This document shows, piece after piece, positions 51,823-61,232 of a DNA stretch of 64,000 nt. Each line of letters begins with the position of its first letter. Position 1 is the first letter of the stretch. The position numbers and the translations under genes are program-made. Below the pieces are notes generated by a model, which did not search any database, was not told the origin of the DNA, and saw nothing but the letters and a program-made list of their open reading frames with translations. Source of the stretch: Candidatus Avimuribaculum pullicola (GTDB lineage: Bacteria; Bacteroidota; Bacteroidia; Bacteroidales; Muribaculaceae); the NCBI GenBank assembly GCA_018716295.1, contig DVKC01000018.1, forward strand, positions 62,001 through 126,000, written 5' to 3'.

Positions 51823-52701
51823 TTATTGTTCTATTTTCGTTGTCAGTTGCAGATACTCGTTCAAGTCCTTGCAACCGTCATAGAGGGCAGAACGGTCGCA
51901 GACACGTTCCCCATAGTGTTCTTTCAGCGTTTCTAATGTTCTCCGTCCGGCTTCGTCACGGTCGAGGTAACAGTCTATGCGCTTGTAACCGTCTAAATAT
52001 CTCATAGCCTTTTCCACATTGGCAACCGAGTTCAGCACAAGGCAGTCGCCCGTTTCCAATCCGAGCGTGGCAGCGGAAAGGAAGTCCATGAAGCCCTCAA
52101 AGACGCTGCACACGTCAGACGGAGAGCCTTCCGCCTTGACCAGCGACACATCTTTCGGCGGTACGCATCCTTTGAAGAAACGGCTGCGAATTTCATATCC
52201 ACCCGCCACATTCGGAAAGCCGACGGCAAAATACCGCTTGCCACGCACTCCGTAATTCAGTCGGCAGCAGTAACGTGATGCGACAGCGTAAAGAATGCCC
52301 CGTTCCGCCAGATAGTCCGTCAGTGGAGAACGAAGCAGCGGGACGGCTTCCACTCCCTCAAAGGCAGGTTCTGACGGTTTAGGCAGAAAAGTCTGTTTAC
52401 TCACTTCAGGAACAGGCATAGGCATATTGGCGGTTTCCGCTATGAACTTCACTTGTTCCATGAAGTCGCCACTTTGGATAAACTCCCCGGCAAGCGTGAA
52501 GATGTCGCCGCCCTTGCCCGTACCGAAGTCGTACCAGAGTTGTTTCGCCACGTTCACACGGAAAGAAGGCGTGCGCTCATTGCGGTATGGCGCACGATAC
52601 CACAATTCGTTGCCGCTTCTTCGGACAGGCTCATGTCCCAGCCGTGCGAGGAAGTCCGCAAGGGGTATATGCCTCATGGCGTCGATTTCCGTCCGTTCCA
52701 T
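51823..52701 (-). CDS. traP: TraP, primase-like transfer protein
   Basis: 292 residues with a DnaG-like order. An N-terminal CHC2-like segment (VRRSGNELWYRAPYRNERTPSFRVNVAKQLWYDFGTGKGGDIFTL) is followed by a toprim domain with the acidic pair in IDCYLDRDEAGRRTLE. The usual zinc-binding cysteines of CHC2 are missing (the expected CPFH is APYR), so zinc binding is doubtful. It may prime the complementary strand in the recipient. It starts 8 nt after TraO. Confidence 0.85.
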   Translation of the reverse strand: MERTEIDAMRHIPLADFLARLGHEPVRRSGNELWYRAPYRNERTPSFRVNVAKQLWYDFGTGKGGDIFTLAGEFIQSGDFMEQVKFIAETANMPMPVPEVSKQTFLPKPSEPAFEGVEAVPLLRSPLTDYLAERGILYAVASRYCCRLNYGVRGKRYFAVGFPNVAGGYEIRSRFFKGCVPPKDVSLVKAEGSPSDVCSVFEGFMDFLSAATLGLETGDCLVLNSVANVEKAMRYLDGYKRIDCYLDRDEAGRRTLETLKEHYGERVCDRSALYDGCKDLNEYLQLTTKIEQ

Positions 52702-52709
52702 GCGGTGCG

Positions 52710-53285
52710 TCAGTTAATGATGAACTTGATGCCCACACCCCACTGCGTATGAAACTTCCTCGTGTCGCCACCCCACAGGCAACGCTCCCGGAGGTTGGCG
52801 AGCAGGGCGATACGGTCTGTCACATAAAACTCCATATCGAGCGTCAGCGCACCGCCGTAGATGAAGGAGTCCCGGTCATGGAGCGTGGAGCCGTCATGCA
52901 GCACCTTTTCGCCCCAGTTCACCGATTCATATCCGGCAAGAGCCGAAGCCCCTGCATAGACGAACACGATTTTACGGGCATCGGAGAGTATCTTGAAGTA
53001 GTATCCGCCCTCTGCCGTGAACTGCGCCACGGGTATCTTCCCGTCCTTGTAAGGGTTGTTCTTCAACAGGTATTCACCGCCGAACACCCATTTGTTCCCC
53101 TTTTTCGTGTAGGTGGAAAGAGCCGCCCCGAAGCTGTACCCGCCGTTGTTGCCGCCGGGATTGAAGCCGTCTGCCATATTCGCCCTGACCTCGATGCCCT
53201 GCATCTTCGGCAGGCATCGCTGGGCGTGCGCCTGCCCCGTACACAGGGCAAGCGACGCGATGATTATTGCGATATACTTTCTCAT
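52710..53285 (-). CDS. traO: TraO, conjugal transfer outer-membrane protein
   Basis: 191 residues with a signal peptide (MRKYIAIIIASLALCTGQAHA). The remainder is an eight-strand-like barrel pattern (SFGAALSTYTKKGNKWVFGGEYLL; AEGGYYFKILSDARKIVFVYAGASALAGYE) ending in hydrophobic FIIN. It matches TraO of CTnDOT-type elements by position and pattern. TraO is thought to be an envelope component of the mating channel. Confidence 0.88.
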   Translation of the reverse strand: MRKYIAIIIASLALCTGQAHAQRCLPKMQGIEVRANMADGFNPGGNNGGYSFGAALSTYTKKGNKWVFGGEYLLKNNPYKDGKIPVAQFTAEGGYYFKILSDARKIVFVYAGASALAGYESVNWGEKVLHDGSTLHDRDSFIYGGALTLDMEFYVTDRIALLANLRERCLWGGDTRKFHTQWGVGIKFIIN

Positions 53286-53287
53286 GG

Positions 53288-54277
53288 TCAGCGCACTTGA
53301 AGTTCGTTGATGGTATTGGCACGTACCAAGTCCTCGTTCTCAATCACGAAAGACTGGTGGCGGCCTCCGTTCTTCTCGTTGAGTTCCACCACGAGGCACT
53401 TGTCGTCAGGTATGGTGAACTTTGCCATCGTGAACACCGTGCGCTCACTCTTCTTGCCCGGCACGCAAGTGGCATAGTTCTGCGCATGCAGCGGCAGGAT
53501 AACCTGTTCCTGCACGGCGGTGCGCTTCGCCACCTTCTTGTCCACAATCTTCCATGTCACGTAGTCCACGTCAAACGGCACGTTGCTCTGGTTTTTGATT
53601 TCAGTGTGGAAATACAGCAGTCCGTTGTGCGTATAGATTCCTTTCAGCAGGTACTGGATGCCGAAACGCTTGCAGCCGATGTGCTTCACCTCACGCTTGT
53701 TCTGCTTGTGGATGGACTTCATGATAAGTCGCACCAGCATCGGACTCTCGCTGCCCAGTTCCTTCAGGTAAATCTCCTGCGCATTGTTCGGACGGTTCAC
53801 TGCCTCGCCGTCGTGGATGAAGTCACACATCTCCACGTTGAGCAGCAGCGGCTCCTTGGCATATTTCACGTTGAAGGTATAGAAACTGCCGTCCTCCGTG
53901 ATGACGCTCATGTTCGTCTCGTTCTTGAAGTTCTTCACGGTCGCCTTCACACGGATCACGTTCTCCGCACCGTCCGCCTTGCCCGCTATCAGGTTGGGCG
54001 AGCCCAAATCCACATAGCGCACCTCTGCCGGGAAGATGATGTGGACGGTCTTGTCGTACGTCACCTCCAGCCCGTGGGGCGGAATCATGCGGTCGAAGGT
54101 CAGCTTCTTCGTCAGCCCGTGATACAGGTCGCCCTCCGTCTCCTTCTGCGGATAGACCTCCTTGGTCAGGGTCGGTTGTCCGTCACTCCCGTTACTTTCC
54201 TTCACGGTCTTGTTCTCCTGCGCATTGGCAGTTACGATGCCCACCAGGAGGGCAAAAATCATGATTGCTTTTCTCAT
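53288..54277 (-). CDS. traN: TraN (DUF4138), VirB9-like transfer protein
   Basis: 329 residues with a signal peptide (MIFALLVGIVTANAQ). The DUF4138 pattern is visible: TYDKTVHIIFPAEVRYVDLGS, then GAENVIRVKATVKNF and FYTFNVKYAKEPLLLNV. Its place between TraM and TraO and its beta-rich make-up fit the VirB9-like periplasmic or outer-membrane ring component of the type IV channel. Confidence 0.92.
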   Translation of the reverse strand: MRKAIMIFALLVGIVTANAQENKTVKESNGSDGQPTLTKEVYPQKETEGDLYHGLTKKLTFDRMIPPHGLEVTYDKTVHIIFPAEVRYVDLGSPNLIAGKADGAENVIRVKATVKNFKNETNMSVITEDGSFYTFNVKYAKEPLLLNVEMCDFIHDGEAVNRPNNAQEIYLKELGSESPMLVRLIMKSIHKQNKREVKHIGCKRFGIQYLLKGIYTHNGLLYFHTEIKNQSNVPFDVDYVTWKIVDKKVAKRTAVQEQVILPLHAQNYATCVPGKKSERTVFTMAKFTIPDDKCLVVELNEKNGGRHQSFVIENEDLVRANTINELQVR

Positions 54278-54332
54278 TTCACTTTGGATTTTAGTGGTGA
54301 ATAAAAATTGGATGTTGTTACTTATTCTGTTT

Positions 54333-55679
54333 TCAATCTCTATCTTGATACAGCATCACCTTGTAGCCCGCCTTCAGATGCACCTTCACGGTACGCATCT
54401 TCTTGGCGATGTACTGGCTTGTACCCTGTATCAGCCCCTTGCCGAAGTCGGAGGCCAACTGTGCCCCCGCATTGGTGGAGATGTTGATGCTGCTGCCGAG
54501 CGAGCCGCCCATGTTGGCGGCAACCTCCCGCACGGCATCCATCTCCATCGAGCCGGGGATGAAGATGCCCTGCTGCCCGTCCGTGTCATAGACCGAAAGC
54601 TCCACAGGCACGATAGTCCCTTCATGCTCTATTGAGGTGATTTCGATGCCGAGGCGTTCGCCCTGCACACGTGCCGCACCTACCACCACGGCATTTCGGG
54701 GAATAATCCGTTCCGTCACGGCCATCGGCTCCAGCAGTCGTAGCTTCACCGCCTGCCCGTCCGTCACGCTCTGCGCTCCATAGACGCACGCCGATATGGT
54801 GTTCTTGTCCGACACCCCGACCTTGCCCACAGCGGTGTTGAAACCATAGTTTCGCTCCTGCGTATGGGCGGCGATGAAATCCTCGTTGCTCATCGGCTGT
54901 CCGAGAGCGGACACCACCTGCTTCGTCACCTGTTTCACGGGAGTGACAGTGTTCTTTCCGGCTTTGCTCACAGTGGCAGGCATTGCCTCCTGCTTGGGCT
55001 GTCCTCCATTCTGACCGCCCATATACTTTGCCGCCAGTTCGTAAGACTTTTCCATGAGTGCCACTTGGTCGTCCATATCGGAAGCCTTGCCTTTCTCGCT
55101 TTCAAGTTCTGATTCCAGCGAGGCGATGCGCTCCAGCAGTTCCTCCATCTCCGCACGTTCCTCCTTCGGCTGTTCATAGAAACTGCCAAGCGTGGTGTTC
55201 AGATCACGGTAGGCGGTGGCAGACGAACGGATGCTTTGCGGCGCCAGGGGCTTGCTCTTTTCCACGCTGTCATTATCGGTCAGGCTGAAATCCGCAGAGG
55301 ATTCGTTTTCAGCTACTTCACGGTCGAACATATCGCCCAGCTCCATCATCGAGCGGTTGCGGTTTTCCTTGCGTTCCTCCATTGCTCCCTGCTCGTAGGC
55401 CTTCGCCTTGTCGCCGATAATCTGCCTGTCCGCCTTGTCGGCATCCGGCATCTCCATGTTGTAGCCGTCCATGCCCGGCTCTTTCGTCCCGTCAGACGAT
55501 GGGGCGAAAATCAGCCACATCGCACCGAGGAATACCAGCACCATGGCAGGCAGCACAATCATCTTCTGCCGTTTCAGCCGTTCCGCCTCCGTGAGTGGTG
55601 TGCGCTCCTGCTTGGGCTTTTCCTTGCTTTTCTCCTTGTCGGGAGTCTTGTCCTGTACTTCAATCTTTGTCTGTTCCAT
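54333..55679 (-). CDS. traM: TraM, VirB10-like transfer protein
   Basis: The ATG at 55679 (MEQTKIEVQDKT) gives 448 residues; upstream codons to 55745 overlap TraL heavily and are rejected. A charged cytoplasmic N-terminus precedes a transmembrane helix (MIVLPAMVLVFLGAMWLIFAP), followed by a coiled-coil (EELLERIASLESELESEKGKASDM). The C-terminal domain has the conserved VYDTDGQQGIFIPGSMEMDAVREVAANMGG block, as in VirB10-like proteins that link both membranes. The overlap with TraL is 20 bp. Confidence 0.92.
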   Translation of the reverse strand: MEQTKIEVQDKTPDKEKSKEKPKQERTPLTEAERLKRQKMIVLPAMVLVFLGAMWLIFAPSSDGTKEPGMDGYNMEMPDADKADRQIIGDKAKAYEQGAMEERKENRNRSMMELGDMFDREVAENESSADFSLTDNDSVEKSKPLAPQSIRSSATAYRDLNTTLGSFYEQPKEERAEMEELLERIASLESELESEKGKASDMDDQVALMEKSYELAAKYMGGQNGGQPKQEAMPATVSKAGKNTVTPVKQVTKQVVSALGQPMSNEDFIAAHTQERNYGFNTAVGKVGVSDKNTISACVYGAQSVTDGQAVKLRLLEPMAVTERIIPRNAVVVGAARVQGERLGIEITSIEHEGTIVPVELSVYDTDGQQGIFIPGSMEMDAVREVAANMGGSLGSSINISTNAGAQLASDFGKGLIQGTSQYIAKKMRTVKVHLKAGYKVMLYQDRD

Positions 55680-55986
55680 ATAAATAATAAGGTGTTGAAT
55701 GGTTACTAACTGTGGGCTTGATGGACAGTTCCACCTGCCCTGCATGGTCTATCTCCATCTTCCGGCTTTCGTCCCTGCCAACGTCATAGACGGCTTTGCC
55801 GAAAGTGTAGAGGGCAAGCACCGCAAAGACGGCGAGCATTCCCAATACGATGCGTCTCTTCGTTCGTTGTGGCAGACCCTCCAGCCGGTCCTTGGCCAGC
55901 TCTGTCATCTGCTTTCTTTTGTCGCGGAGACTCCAGAAGAGCCTCCACGCCGTTTTTCTGATACGGTATTCCTTCATTCCTGTCAT
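55660..55986 (-). CDS. traL: TraL (DUF3989), small transfer membrane protein
   Basis: 108 residues with a basic N-terminus (MTGMKEYRIRKTAWRLFWSLRDKRKQ), one membrane helix (RIVLGMLAVFAVLALYTFGKAVY) and a polar C-terminal segment. It starts within the TraK stop (ATGA) and overlaps TraM. The position and topology match TraL of CTnDOT. Confidence 0.88.
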   Translation of the reverse strand: MTGMKEYRIRKTAWRLFWSLRDKRKQMTELAKDRLEGLPQRTKRRIVLGMLAVFAVLALYTFGKAVYDVGRDESRKMEIDHAGQVELSIKPTVSNHSTPYYLYGTDKD

Positions 55987-56606
55987 CGTTTGATTGTCTG
56001 TAAATCCTTGTTCTCAATGATGGTGAATCCCTCGATGGTGAATCCGTTGGGATTGTCGTCCGAGCGCGAGGCGTTCAGCAGGCGGCACGTCGTCACGAGG
56101 CTGCGCTCCGTGATGTTGCTCTGTCGGATAATCTGCTGCCTTGCGTAGGTGGTGGCACGGTACGGATAGCCGTTGAAGTCGCATACCACACTGTCCACCT
56201 TCAGCACCTGGTTGATGTTCCCCGCGATGATGCGGTTGTAATACCCTTTCTCCGCAAAGTCCGAATAGTAGTTGTACACGCTGCGGTCAGCCAGCAGCAG
56301 CGCACGCTTCACGTTGTGCTCTATCGCGCTCTTCTCCGGCGAAAGCGTGAAGAACAGCTCATGGAAGCGGCGCACGTGTTCCCTCGCCTCCGCCGGACGG
56401 TTCTGCGACAGATCCTGCGAGAGGGCCAGCATCAGCGACTTCCCGTTGTCCAGCACATAGATTTTCTCCCGCTGCTTCTCCGCAAAACGGTAGGAACTCC
56501 ACACGCTCCATACCGTCACCACGGCACACAAGGCGAGGAACACCATGCTGAACAGGCGAATCTGCCTGAACGAGGTCTCGATGTTCTTTAATGACTTGAA
56601 TTCCAT
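55983..56606 (-). CDS. traK: TraK, VirB8-like transfer protein
   Basis: 207 residues: a short cytoplasmic start, one membrane helix (LFSMVFLALCAVVTVWSVWSSYRF), then a periplasmic domain with the conserved ARQQIIRQSNITERSLVTTC block near the end. This matches Bacteroides TraK, which occupies the VirB8-like place in the channel. It lies between TraJ and TraL. Confidence 0.92.
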   Translation of the reverse strand: MEFKSLKNIETSFRQIRLFSMVFLALCAVVTVWSVWSSYRFAEKQREKIYVLDNGKSLMLALSQDLSQNRPAEAREHVRRFHELFFTLSPEKSAIEHNVKRALLLADRSVYNYYSDFAEKGYYNRIIAGNINQVLKVDSVVCDFNGYPYRATTYARQQIIRQSNITERSLVTTCRLLNASRSDDNPNGFTIEGFTIIENKDLQTIKR

Positions 56607-56648
56607 TTTCTTGTTTTCTCCTTGTTTTGATGTTACACATACTTTTCT

Positions 56649-57653
56649 TTATCTCAGCAGTTTCCCGACACGTCCGGCCACATTGCCAGCAGTAGCACCC
56701 GCCACGCTACCTGCGAATCCGCCAGCCTTGCCAGCCGTCTGGTTCACGTTGCGCCCATAGTTGCCCATGCCTCCGGCCTGGATAATCCAGCCCGAAACGG
56801 TAGGAATGGTGAAGTAGCCGATGATGCCTATGATCATGAACACGATATACACCCCGTCGCTCGAATCCAGCGAGAAGTTGGGGTCGGCCTGCATCCGCTC
56901 GATGTCGCTCTGCAGCATCAGCACCTGTATCTTGGCCAGTATCGTGCTGAACATGTCCGACACGGGCAGCCACAGATACACCTGCACATAGCGGCATATC
57001 CACTGCGTCAGCGTGCTCTGGAAGCCGTCCCACACCGAAATGGCGAAGGCTATCGGCCCCAGTATTGACAGCACCACGAGGAAGAACGTCCTCAGCGTGT
57101 CTATCACGAGGGCAGCGGCCTGAAACAGCAGTTCCAGCAACTCGCGGAAGAAGTCGCGCACGCCCTTCTTCATCTGGTACATGCTCCGCTCGATGTACAT
57201 CCCCGCCATGGTGACAAGGTCGTCGGGCGACCACCCCAGTTCCTCCAGTTGCTTGTCGAACTCCTCGTTCGACACTAAGTAGGCCGTCTCCGGGTTGCGC
57301 TTCATCGCCTCGTACTCCAGCTTGTCCTTCTGCTCCCGGTACTCGTTCATGTCCAGCGTCTCCGCCTCCAGCATCTTGGCCGTGCCCTGCACAATCGGCG
57401 AGAGCACTCCGTTGAGCGTGCCCAGCACCACCGTGGGGAAGAACATGATGCAAAGCCCTATGGCAAATGGTCGGAGCATCGGGAACACGTCTATCGGTTC
57501 GGCACGCGCCAGCGACTGCCATACCCGGTAGGCCACGTAGAAGAGTGCGCCCAGTCCGGCGATGCCTTTCGCCACGCCAGTCATGTCCTCGCACAGCGGC
57601 ATCATCTCGTCGTAGAGCGACCGCAGTATCTGGTGAAGGTTCTCGAAATCCAT
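56649..57653 (-). CDS. traJ: TraJ, polytopic transfer membrane protein
   Basis: 334 residues with several hydrophobic segments (GIAGLGALFYVAYRVWQSL; PFAIGLCIMFFPTVVLGTLNG; FFLVVLSILGPIAFAISVW; YIVFMIIGIIGYFTIPTVSGW), as expected for a VirB6-like inner-membrane channel protein. The C-terminus is Gly/Ala-rich. It begins 3 nt after the TraI stop. A 515-residue frame on the same strand here is a shadow. Confidence 0.92.
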   Translation of the reverse strand: MDFENLHQILRSLYDEMMPLCEDMTGVAKGIAGLGALFYVAYRVWQSLARAEPIDVFPMLRPFAIGLCIMFFPTVVLGTLNGVLSPIVQGTAKMLEAETLDMNEYREQKDKLEYEAMKRNPETAYLVSNEEFDKQLEELGWSPDDLVTMAGMYIERSMYQMKKGVRDFFRELLELLFQAAALVIDTLRTFFLVVLSILGPIAFAISVWDGFQSTLTQWICRYVQVYLWLPVSDMFSTILAKIQVLMLQSDIERMQADPNFSLDSSDGVYIVFMIIGIIGYFTIPTVSGWIIQAGGMGNYGRNVNQTAGKAGGFAGSVAGATAGNVAGRVGKLLR

Positions 57654-57656
57654 AGG

Positions 57657-58286
57657 CTACCAGTATCTTTCGTTGGCACTGCCGTAGAGCCCCATCACAC
57701 GGTCGAGGTCGTTCTTCTTCTTCGCCCGCAGGTAGCTCACGCTGATGTTCTTGTTGGTGTAGTAGCTCACGAGGTTGCGGTACCGCTTCATCTTCTGGTA
57801 ACAGCCCTCCACCACGTCCATGCGGTCCTTGTCCGTCATGGAGAGCGTGGTGATGTTCACCACGTTCTTCAGCTCCGTCAGCACGTCGTTGCTCTCCTCC
57901 AGCAGCTTGGTATAGCCGAAGGCGATGGCTGAGAGTTCCTCCACCGTGAAGTTCTCGTCGCGCATCATCTTCTGGAAGCTGTTCACGTAGATGTCCGTGA
58001 TGTCGCCCACCATCAGGATGGTCTGCTGCACCTTGCGGGCATCCTTGACGAGGTTGTTCACCGACTTCAGGGCATCGTAATACTTCTTGCCCTGCTCGTA
58101 GATTTTCACTGTCTCCTGAAAGTTCTTGACCATGTGGGTCGCCGTTGTCGATGTGTGCGCCACGTTCTTGGAGGTGTTCACGATGCTTTGCGCGATGTTG
58201 GACGGGTCGATGACCGTCCACTGTGCGCTTGCCTTGCCCGCCGTCAGCAGGCACAGGCAGATAAGGATTGTCATTCTTGCTTTCAT
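57657..58286 (-). CDS. traI: TraI (DUF4141), transfer protein
   Basis: 209 residues with a signal peptide (MTILICLCLLTAGKASA) and a helical mature part (SIVNTSKNVAHTSTTATHMVKNFQETVKIYEQGKKYYDALK) of the DUF4141 type. The pattern is like VirB5-related periplasmic or pilus-tip proteins. It is located between the DUF3876 lipoprotein and TraJ. Confidence 0.9.
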   Translation of the reverse strand: MKARMTILICLCLLTAGKASAQWTVIDPSNIAQSIVNTSKNVAHTSTTATHMVKNFQETVKIYEQGKKYYDALKSVNNLVKDARKVQQTILMVGDITDIYVNSFQKMMRDENFTVEELSAIAFGYTKLLEESNDVLTELKNVVNITTLSMTDKDRMDVVEGCYQKMKRYRNLVSYYTNKNISVSYLRAKKKNDLDRVMGLYGSANERYW

Positions 58287-58292
58287 TGCTCG

Positions 58293-58691
58293 CTATTGTT
58301 TGGTCTGTTCCTGTCTTACTCTTACATAGTCCCCGTTGGGCGAGAAGGTCAGCACGTCCGTCTCCTCGTTGTAGGATACGTCGATGCGGAATCCCGTATT
58401 CATGAAGAGGTTGCCGTTCTCCATCTGCAGGAGGTAGGTCTGCGGTTTCAGCTCGCGTCCCAGCCCCTTGCGCTTGAACACCGTCACCTTGTATGCCTTG
58501 CCCTCCTTATAGATGAGCACGTCGGGCTTACCCTCCACGCTCTCCCAGTTGCCGCAGAGGGCGGGACGGTCGTCCCTTGCCGCCTCACTGCACGACTGCA
58601 TGGCCATACTCGCCATTCCCAGCACGATGCCGCAAAGGAGCAGCATCTGCCTGCTTGTTGTCTTCAATCTTCTTCCCATGTTCTGAATCAT
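58293..58691 (-). CDS. DUF3876-type lipoprotein of the transfer operon
   Basis: 132 residues with lipobox MQSC (Cys34) after a hydrophobic stretch (MLLLCGIVLGMASMA). A beta-rich domain follows (LCGNWESVEGKPDVLIYKEG; YKVTVFKRKGLG; YLLQMENGNLFMNTGFRIDVSY), matching the DUF3876 pattern. It takes the usual place between TraG and TraI. Envelope role unknown. Confidence 0.85.
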   Translation of the reverse strand: MIQNMGRRLKTTSRQMLLLCGIVLGMASMAMQSCSEAARDDRPALCGNWESVEGKPDVLIYKEGKAYKVTVFKRKGLGRELKPQTYLLQMENGNLFMNTGFRIDVSYNEETDVLTFSPNGDYVRVRQEQTKQ

Positions 58692-58724
58692 TGTTGAATG
58701 TGATAAAATTGGTTGTGATAAATG

Positions 58725-61232
58725 TCATGTCTTGCTTGTCCTTCTTTTCTCCGCCAGTTGCCGGATGGCGGCTTCGATGTCGCCGCCCAGTTGCTCCGCC
58801 AGCCGATAGACCTCCACCTTCTCCGTTTCCTCGGTGGTGTAGGCAAGGTATTCCTCCGCGCTCACCTCGGTGGCATAGACCGCCGACTGCGTGCCGCCCA
58901 GCCCGATCCACACCTCCTTGTAGAGCCGTGACGGGTGGTTGGCCATGTTGATGGAGAGAATCTGCGACTTCTCCTTCTCAGTCAGTCCGAGCAACGCCTG
59001 TATCTGGTCGAACTTGTTCATGTACTTCCGTTGGTCGAGCAGTATCTTGCAGTCGGAGTTGTTGATGATGCTCTCCTTCACCACGGGCGAGGATATGATG
59101 TCGTCCACCTCCTGTGTTACCACGATGGCCTCGCCGTAATACTTGCGCACGGTCTTGTACATGTACCTCAGGTATTCCGCCATGTTTGCCGAAGAGAGAG
59201 CCTTCCATGCCTCCTCCACAATCAGCTGCTTGCGCACGCCCTTCAATCGGCGCATCTTGTTGATGAAGGCTTCCATGATGATGATGGTCACGACTGGGAA
59301 CAGCTCACGGTTTTCCTTGATACTGTCAATCTCGAAGACGATGAACCGCTTGCCGAGCAGGTCGATGTTCTCTGTGGAGTTGAGCAGGAAGTCGTAGCGA
59401 CCGCCCCGGTAATACTGCCGCATGGTGGTGAGCATGTTGTCGATGTTGAAGTCGGACTTCTCCACCTTTATCTCCCGCTCCGCCAGCTCGCGGCGGTAGT
59501 CGTCGCGCATGTACTCGTAGAAGGTGTTGAACGAGGGAGTGATGCTCCTGTCTGCCCTGATGCGCTCGATGTAGGCGTTCACCGCACTGCCCAGCTCGCC
59601 GCTCTCCGTCTTCGTCACCTTGTCGTCCTCCGACTTCCAGAGCGTCAGCAGCAGCGTCTTGATGCTGTCCTTCTTCTCCACGTCGAACACATAGTCGTCG
59701 GTATAGAACGGGTTGAACGAGATAGGCTTCTCCTCCGTGTAGGTGAAATACACGCCGTCCTCGCCGTGCGTTTTGCGCCGTATCATCTCGCACAGCCCCT
59801 GATAGGAGTTTCCCGTGTCCACCAGCACCACGTGCGTGCCCTGCTCGTAGTACTGGCGCACGAGGTGGTTCATGAAGAACGACTTGCCGCTGCCCGACGG
59901 ACCCAGCACGAACTTGTTGCGGTTGGTGGTGACGCCCCGCTTCATCGGCAGGTCGCTGATGTCGAGGTGCAACGGTTTTCCCGTGAGCCTGTCCACCATC
60001 TTGATGCCGAAGGGCGAGAGCGAGCTGCGGTAGTTGGTCTCCTCCGTGAAGAGGCACACGGCCTGTTCGGTGAAGGTGTAGAACGACTCCTCCGCAGGGA
60101 AGTCCGCCGCATTGCCGGGCATCGCCGCCCAGTAGAGCGTGGGGCAGTCGATGGTGTTGTGGCGCGGCATACACTCCATGCTTGCCAGCTGACTGCCCAC
60201 GTCGTTCTTGATGTGGCGCAGCTCCTCCGCATCGTCGCTCCACGCTATGACGTTGAAGTGCGCCCTCACCGAGGTCAGCCCGTAGGAATGCGCCTCGTTC
60301 AGGTATTGCTCTATCCACTCACGGTTGATACTGTTGCTTCTACTGTATCGGGAGAGCGACTGCATGTTGCGGGCGGACTTCTCGAACTTCTGCAGGTTCT
60401 CCTCGCTGTTGTCCAGAATCACATACTGGTTGTAGATGTGGTTGCAGGGCAGCAGCAGTCCCACGGGACTGGCGAAGGAGAGGCGGCAGTCAGAGCGGTC
60501 GGTGGAGAGTTTCTCGTACCTGACATCGGTCGCCACCTTGCCGGGCAGGTCTTCCGCATCGGATAGGGTGTGCAGGCACAGGCGGTTGTCGCCGATGCGC
60601 ATCTCCCTTGCCGAGAGGTAGATGTCCTGTAAGGTGCGGTCGCCTTCGGGCATGAGGGAGAAATAACGCTCTATGAGTCCGGCCTTGTCCTCCGTACCGA
60701 CAATCTCATCGGTGGTGAGGCGGCGCAGCCTGATGAAGCCGCTGTCGTTCATGATGCGGGCGAACTGTTCCGTAGCCTCCATGAATTTCTCCGCCGTCTC
60801 CCTGTCCAGCTCCTTCGGGATGATATGCCCACGGCACAACGTGCTGAAGTTGCTCTGCATACGGTTGCGCTCCTTCGTGGTCTTCGTCAGGAAGAGGTAG
60901 CAGGTGTGTTTCAGGTAGGGACGCTCATTGAAGTGACGCTCAAACGAGCGGCTCAGGAAACTCATGTCGTCCTTGTGCAACTCCGGCTTGTACTGTTCCT
61001 TGATGAACCAGTCCTGCTTGTGGACGATGGAGTAGTCGGGCAGCACCTTGATGGCCTTGCACCAGCAGCCGTGTATGGCCTCGTATTCCGCACCCGTCAC
61101 GGTGTAGAGTTCCGGCAGCTCCACCTCGTAGGCGACCGTGAGGTCGGCATCCTTCGAGACGATGCAGCCGTGCTCCACCGCCAGCAGGGGGAACTTGTTT
61201 TCCAGTGTCGTCATTTTGGATATGTTCCTCAT
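58725..61232 (-). CDS. traG: TraG, VirB4-family conjugation ATPase
   Basis: The ATG at 61232 (MRNISKMTTLENKF) gives 835 residues and overlaps the TraF stop by ATGA; the extra 62 upstream codons run over TraF and are rejected. The N-terminal half is the DUF3875-like region. Walker A GPSGSGKS is at residues 444-451, with a Walker B-like LIVEEAWKAL near residue 700 and VVTQEVDDIISSPVV beyond. This is the inner-membrane-associated ATPase that powers substrate transfer and channel assembly. Confidence 0.95.
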   Translation of the reverse strand: MRNISKMTTLENKFPLLAVEHGCIVSKDADLTVAYEVELPELYTVTGAEYEAIHGCWCKAIKVLPDYSIVHKQDWFIKEQYKPELHKDDMSFLSRSFERHFNERPYLKHTCYLFLTKTTKERNRMQSNFSTLCRGHIIPKELDRETAEKFMEATEQFARIMNDSGFIRLRRLTTDEIVGTEDKAGLIERYFSLMPEGDRTLQDIYLSAREMRIGDNRLCLHTLSDAEDLPGKVATDVRYEKLSTDRSDCRLSFASPVGLLLPCNHIYNQYVILDNSEENLQKFEKSARNMQSLSRYSRSNSINREWIEQYLNEAHSYGLTSVRAHFNVIAWSDDAEELRHIKNDVGSQLASMECMPRHNTIDCPTLYWAAMPGNAADFPAEESFYTFTEQAVCLFTEETNYRSSLSPFGIKMVDRLTGKPLHLDISDLPMKRGVTTNRNKFVLGPSGSGKSFFMNHLVRQYYEQGTHVVLVDTGNSYQGLCEMIRRKTHGEDGVYFTYTEEKPISFNPFYTDDYVFDVEKKDSIKTLLLTLWKSEDDKVTKTESGELGSAVNAYIERIRADRSITPSFNTFYEYMRDDYRRELAEREIKVEKSDFNIDNMLTTMRQYYRGGRYDFLLNSTENIDLLGKRFIVFEIDSIKENRELFPVVTIIIMEAFINKMRRLKGVRKQLIVEEAWKALSSANMAEYLRYMYKTVRKYYGEAIVVTQEVDDIISSPVVKESIINNSDCKILLDQRKYMNKFDQIQALLGLTEKEKSQILSINMANHPSRLYKEVWIGLGGTQSAVYATEVSAEEYLAYTTEETEKVEVYRLAEQLGGDIEAAIRQLAEKRRTSKT

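Noticed and set aside
56707-58254. 515-codon open frame on the minus strand overlapping traI and traJ
   Set aside because: Out-of-frame shadow rich in Gly, Arg and His; both TraI and TraJ are recognisable in the other frames.
58935-60566. 543-codon open frame antisense to traG
   Set aside because: It is a shadow of GC-rich coding DNA; traG on the other strand has clear Walker motifs and operon coupling.
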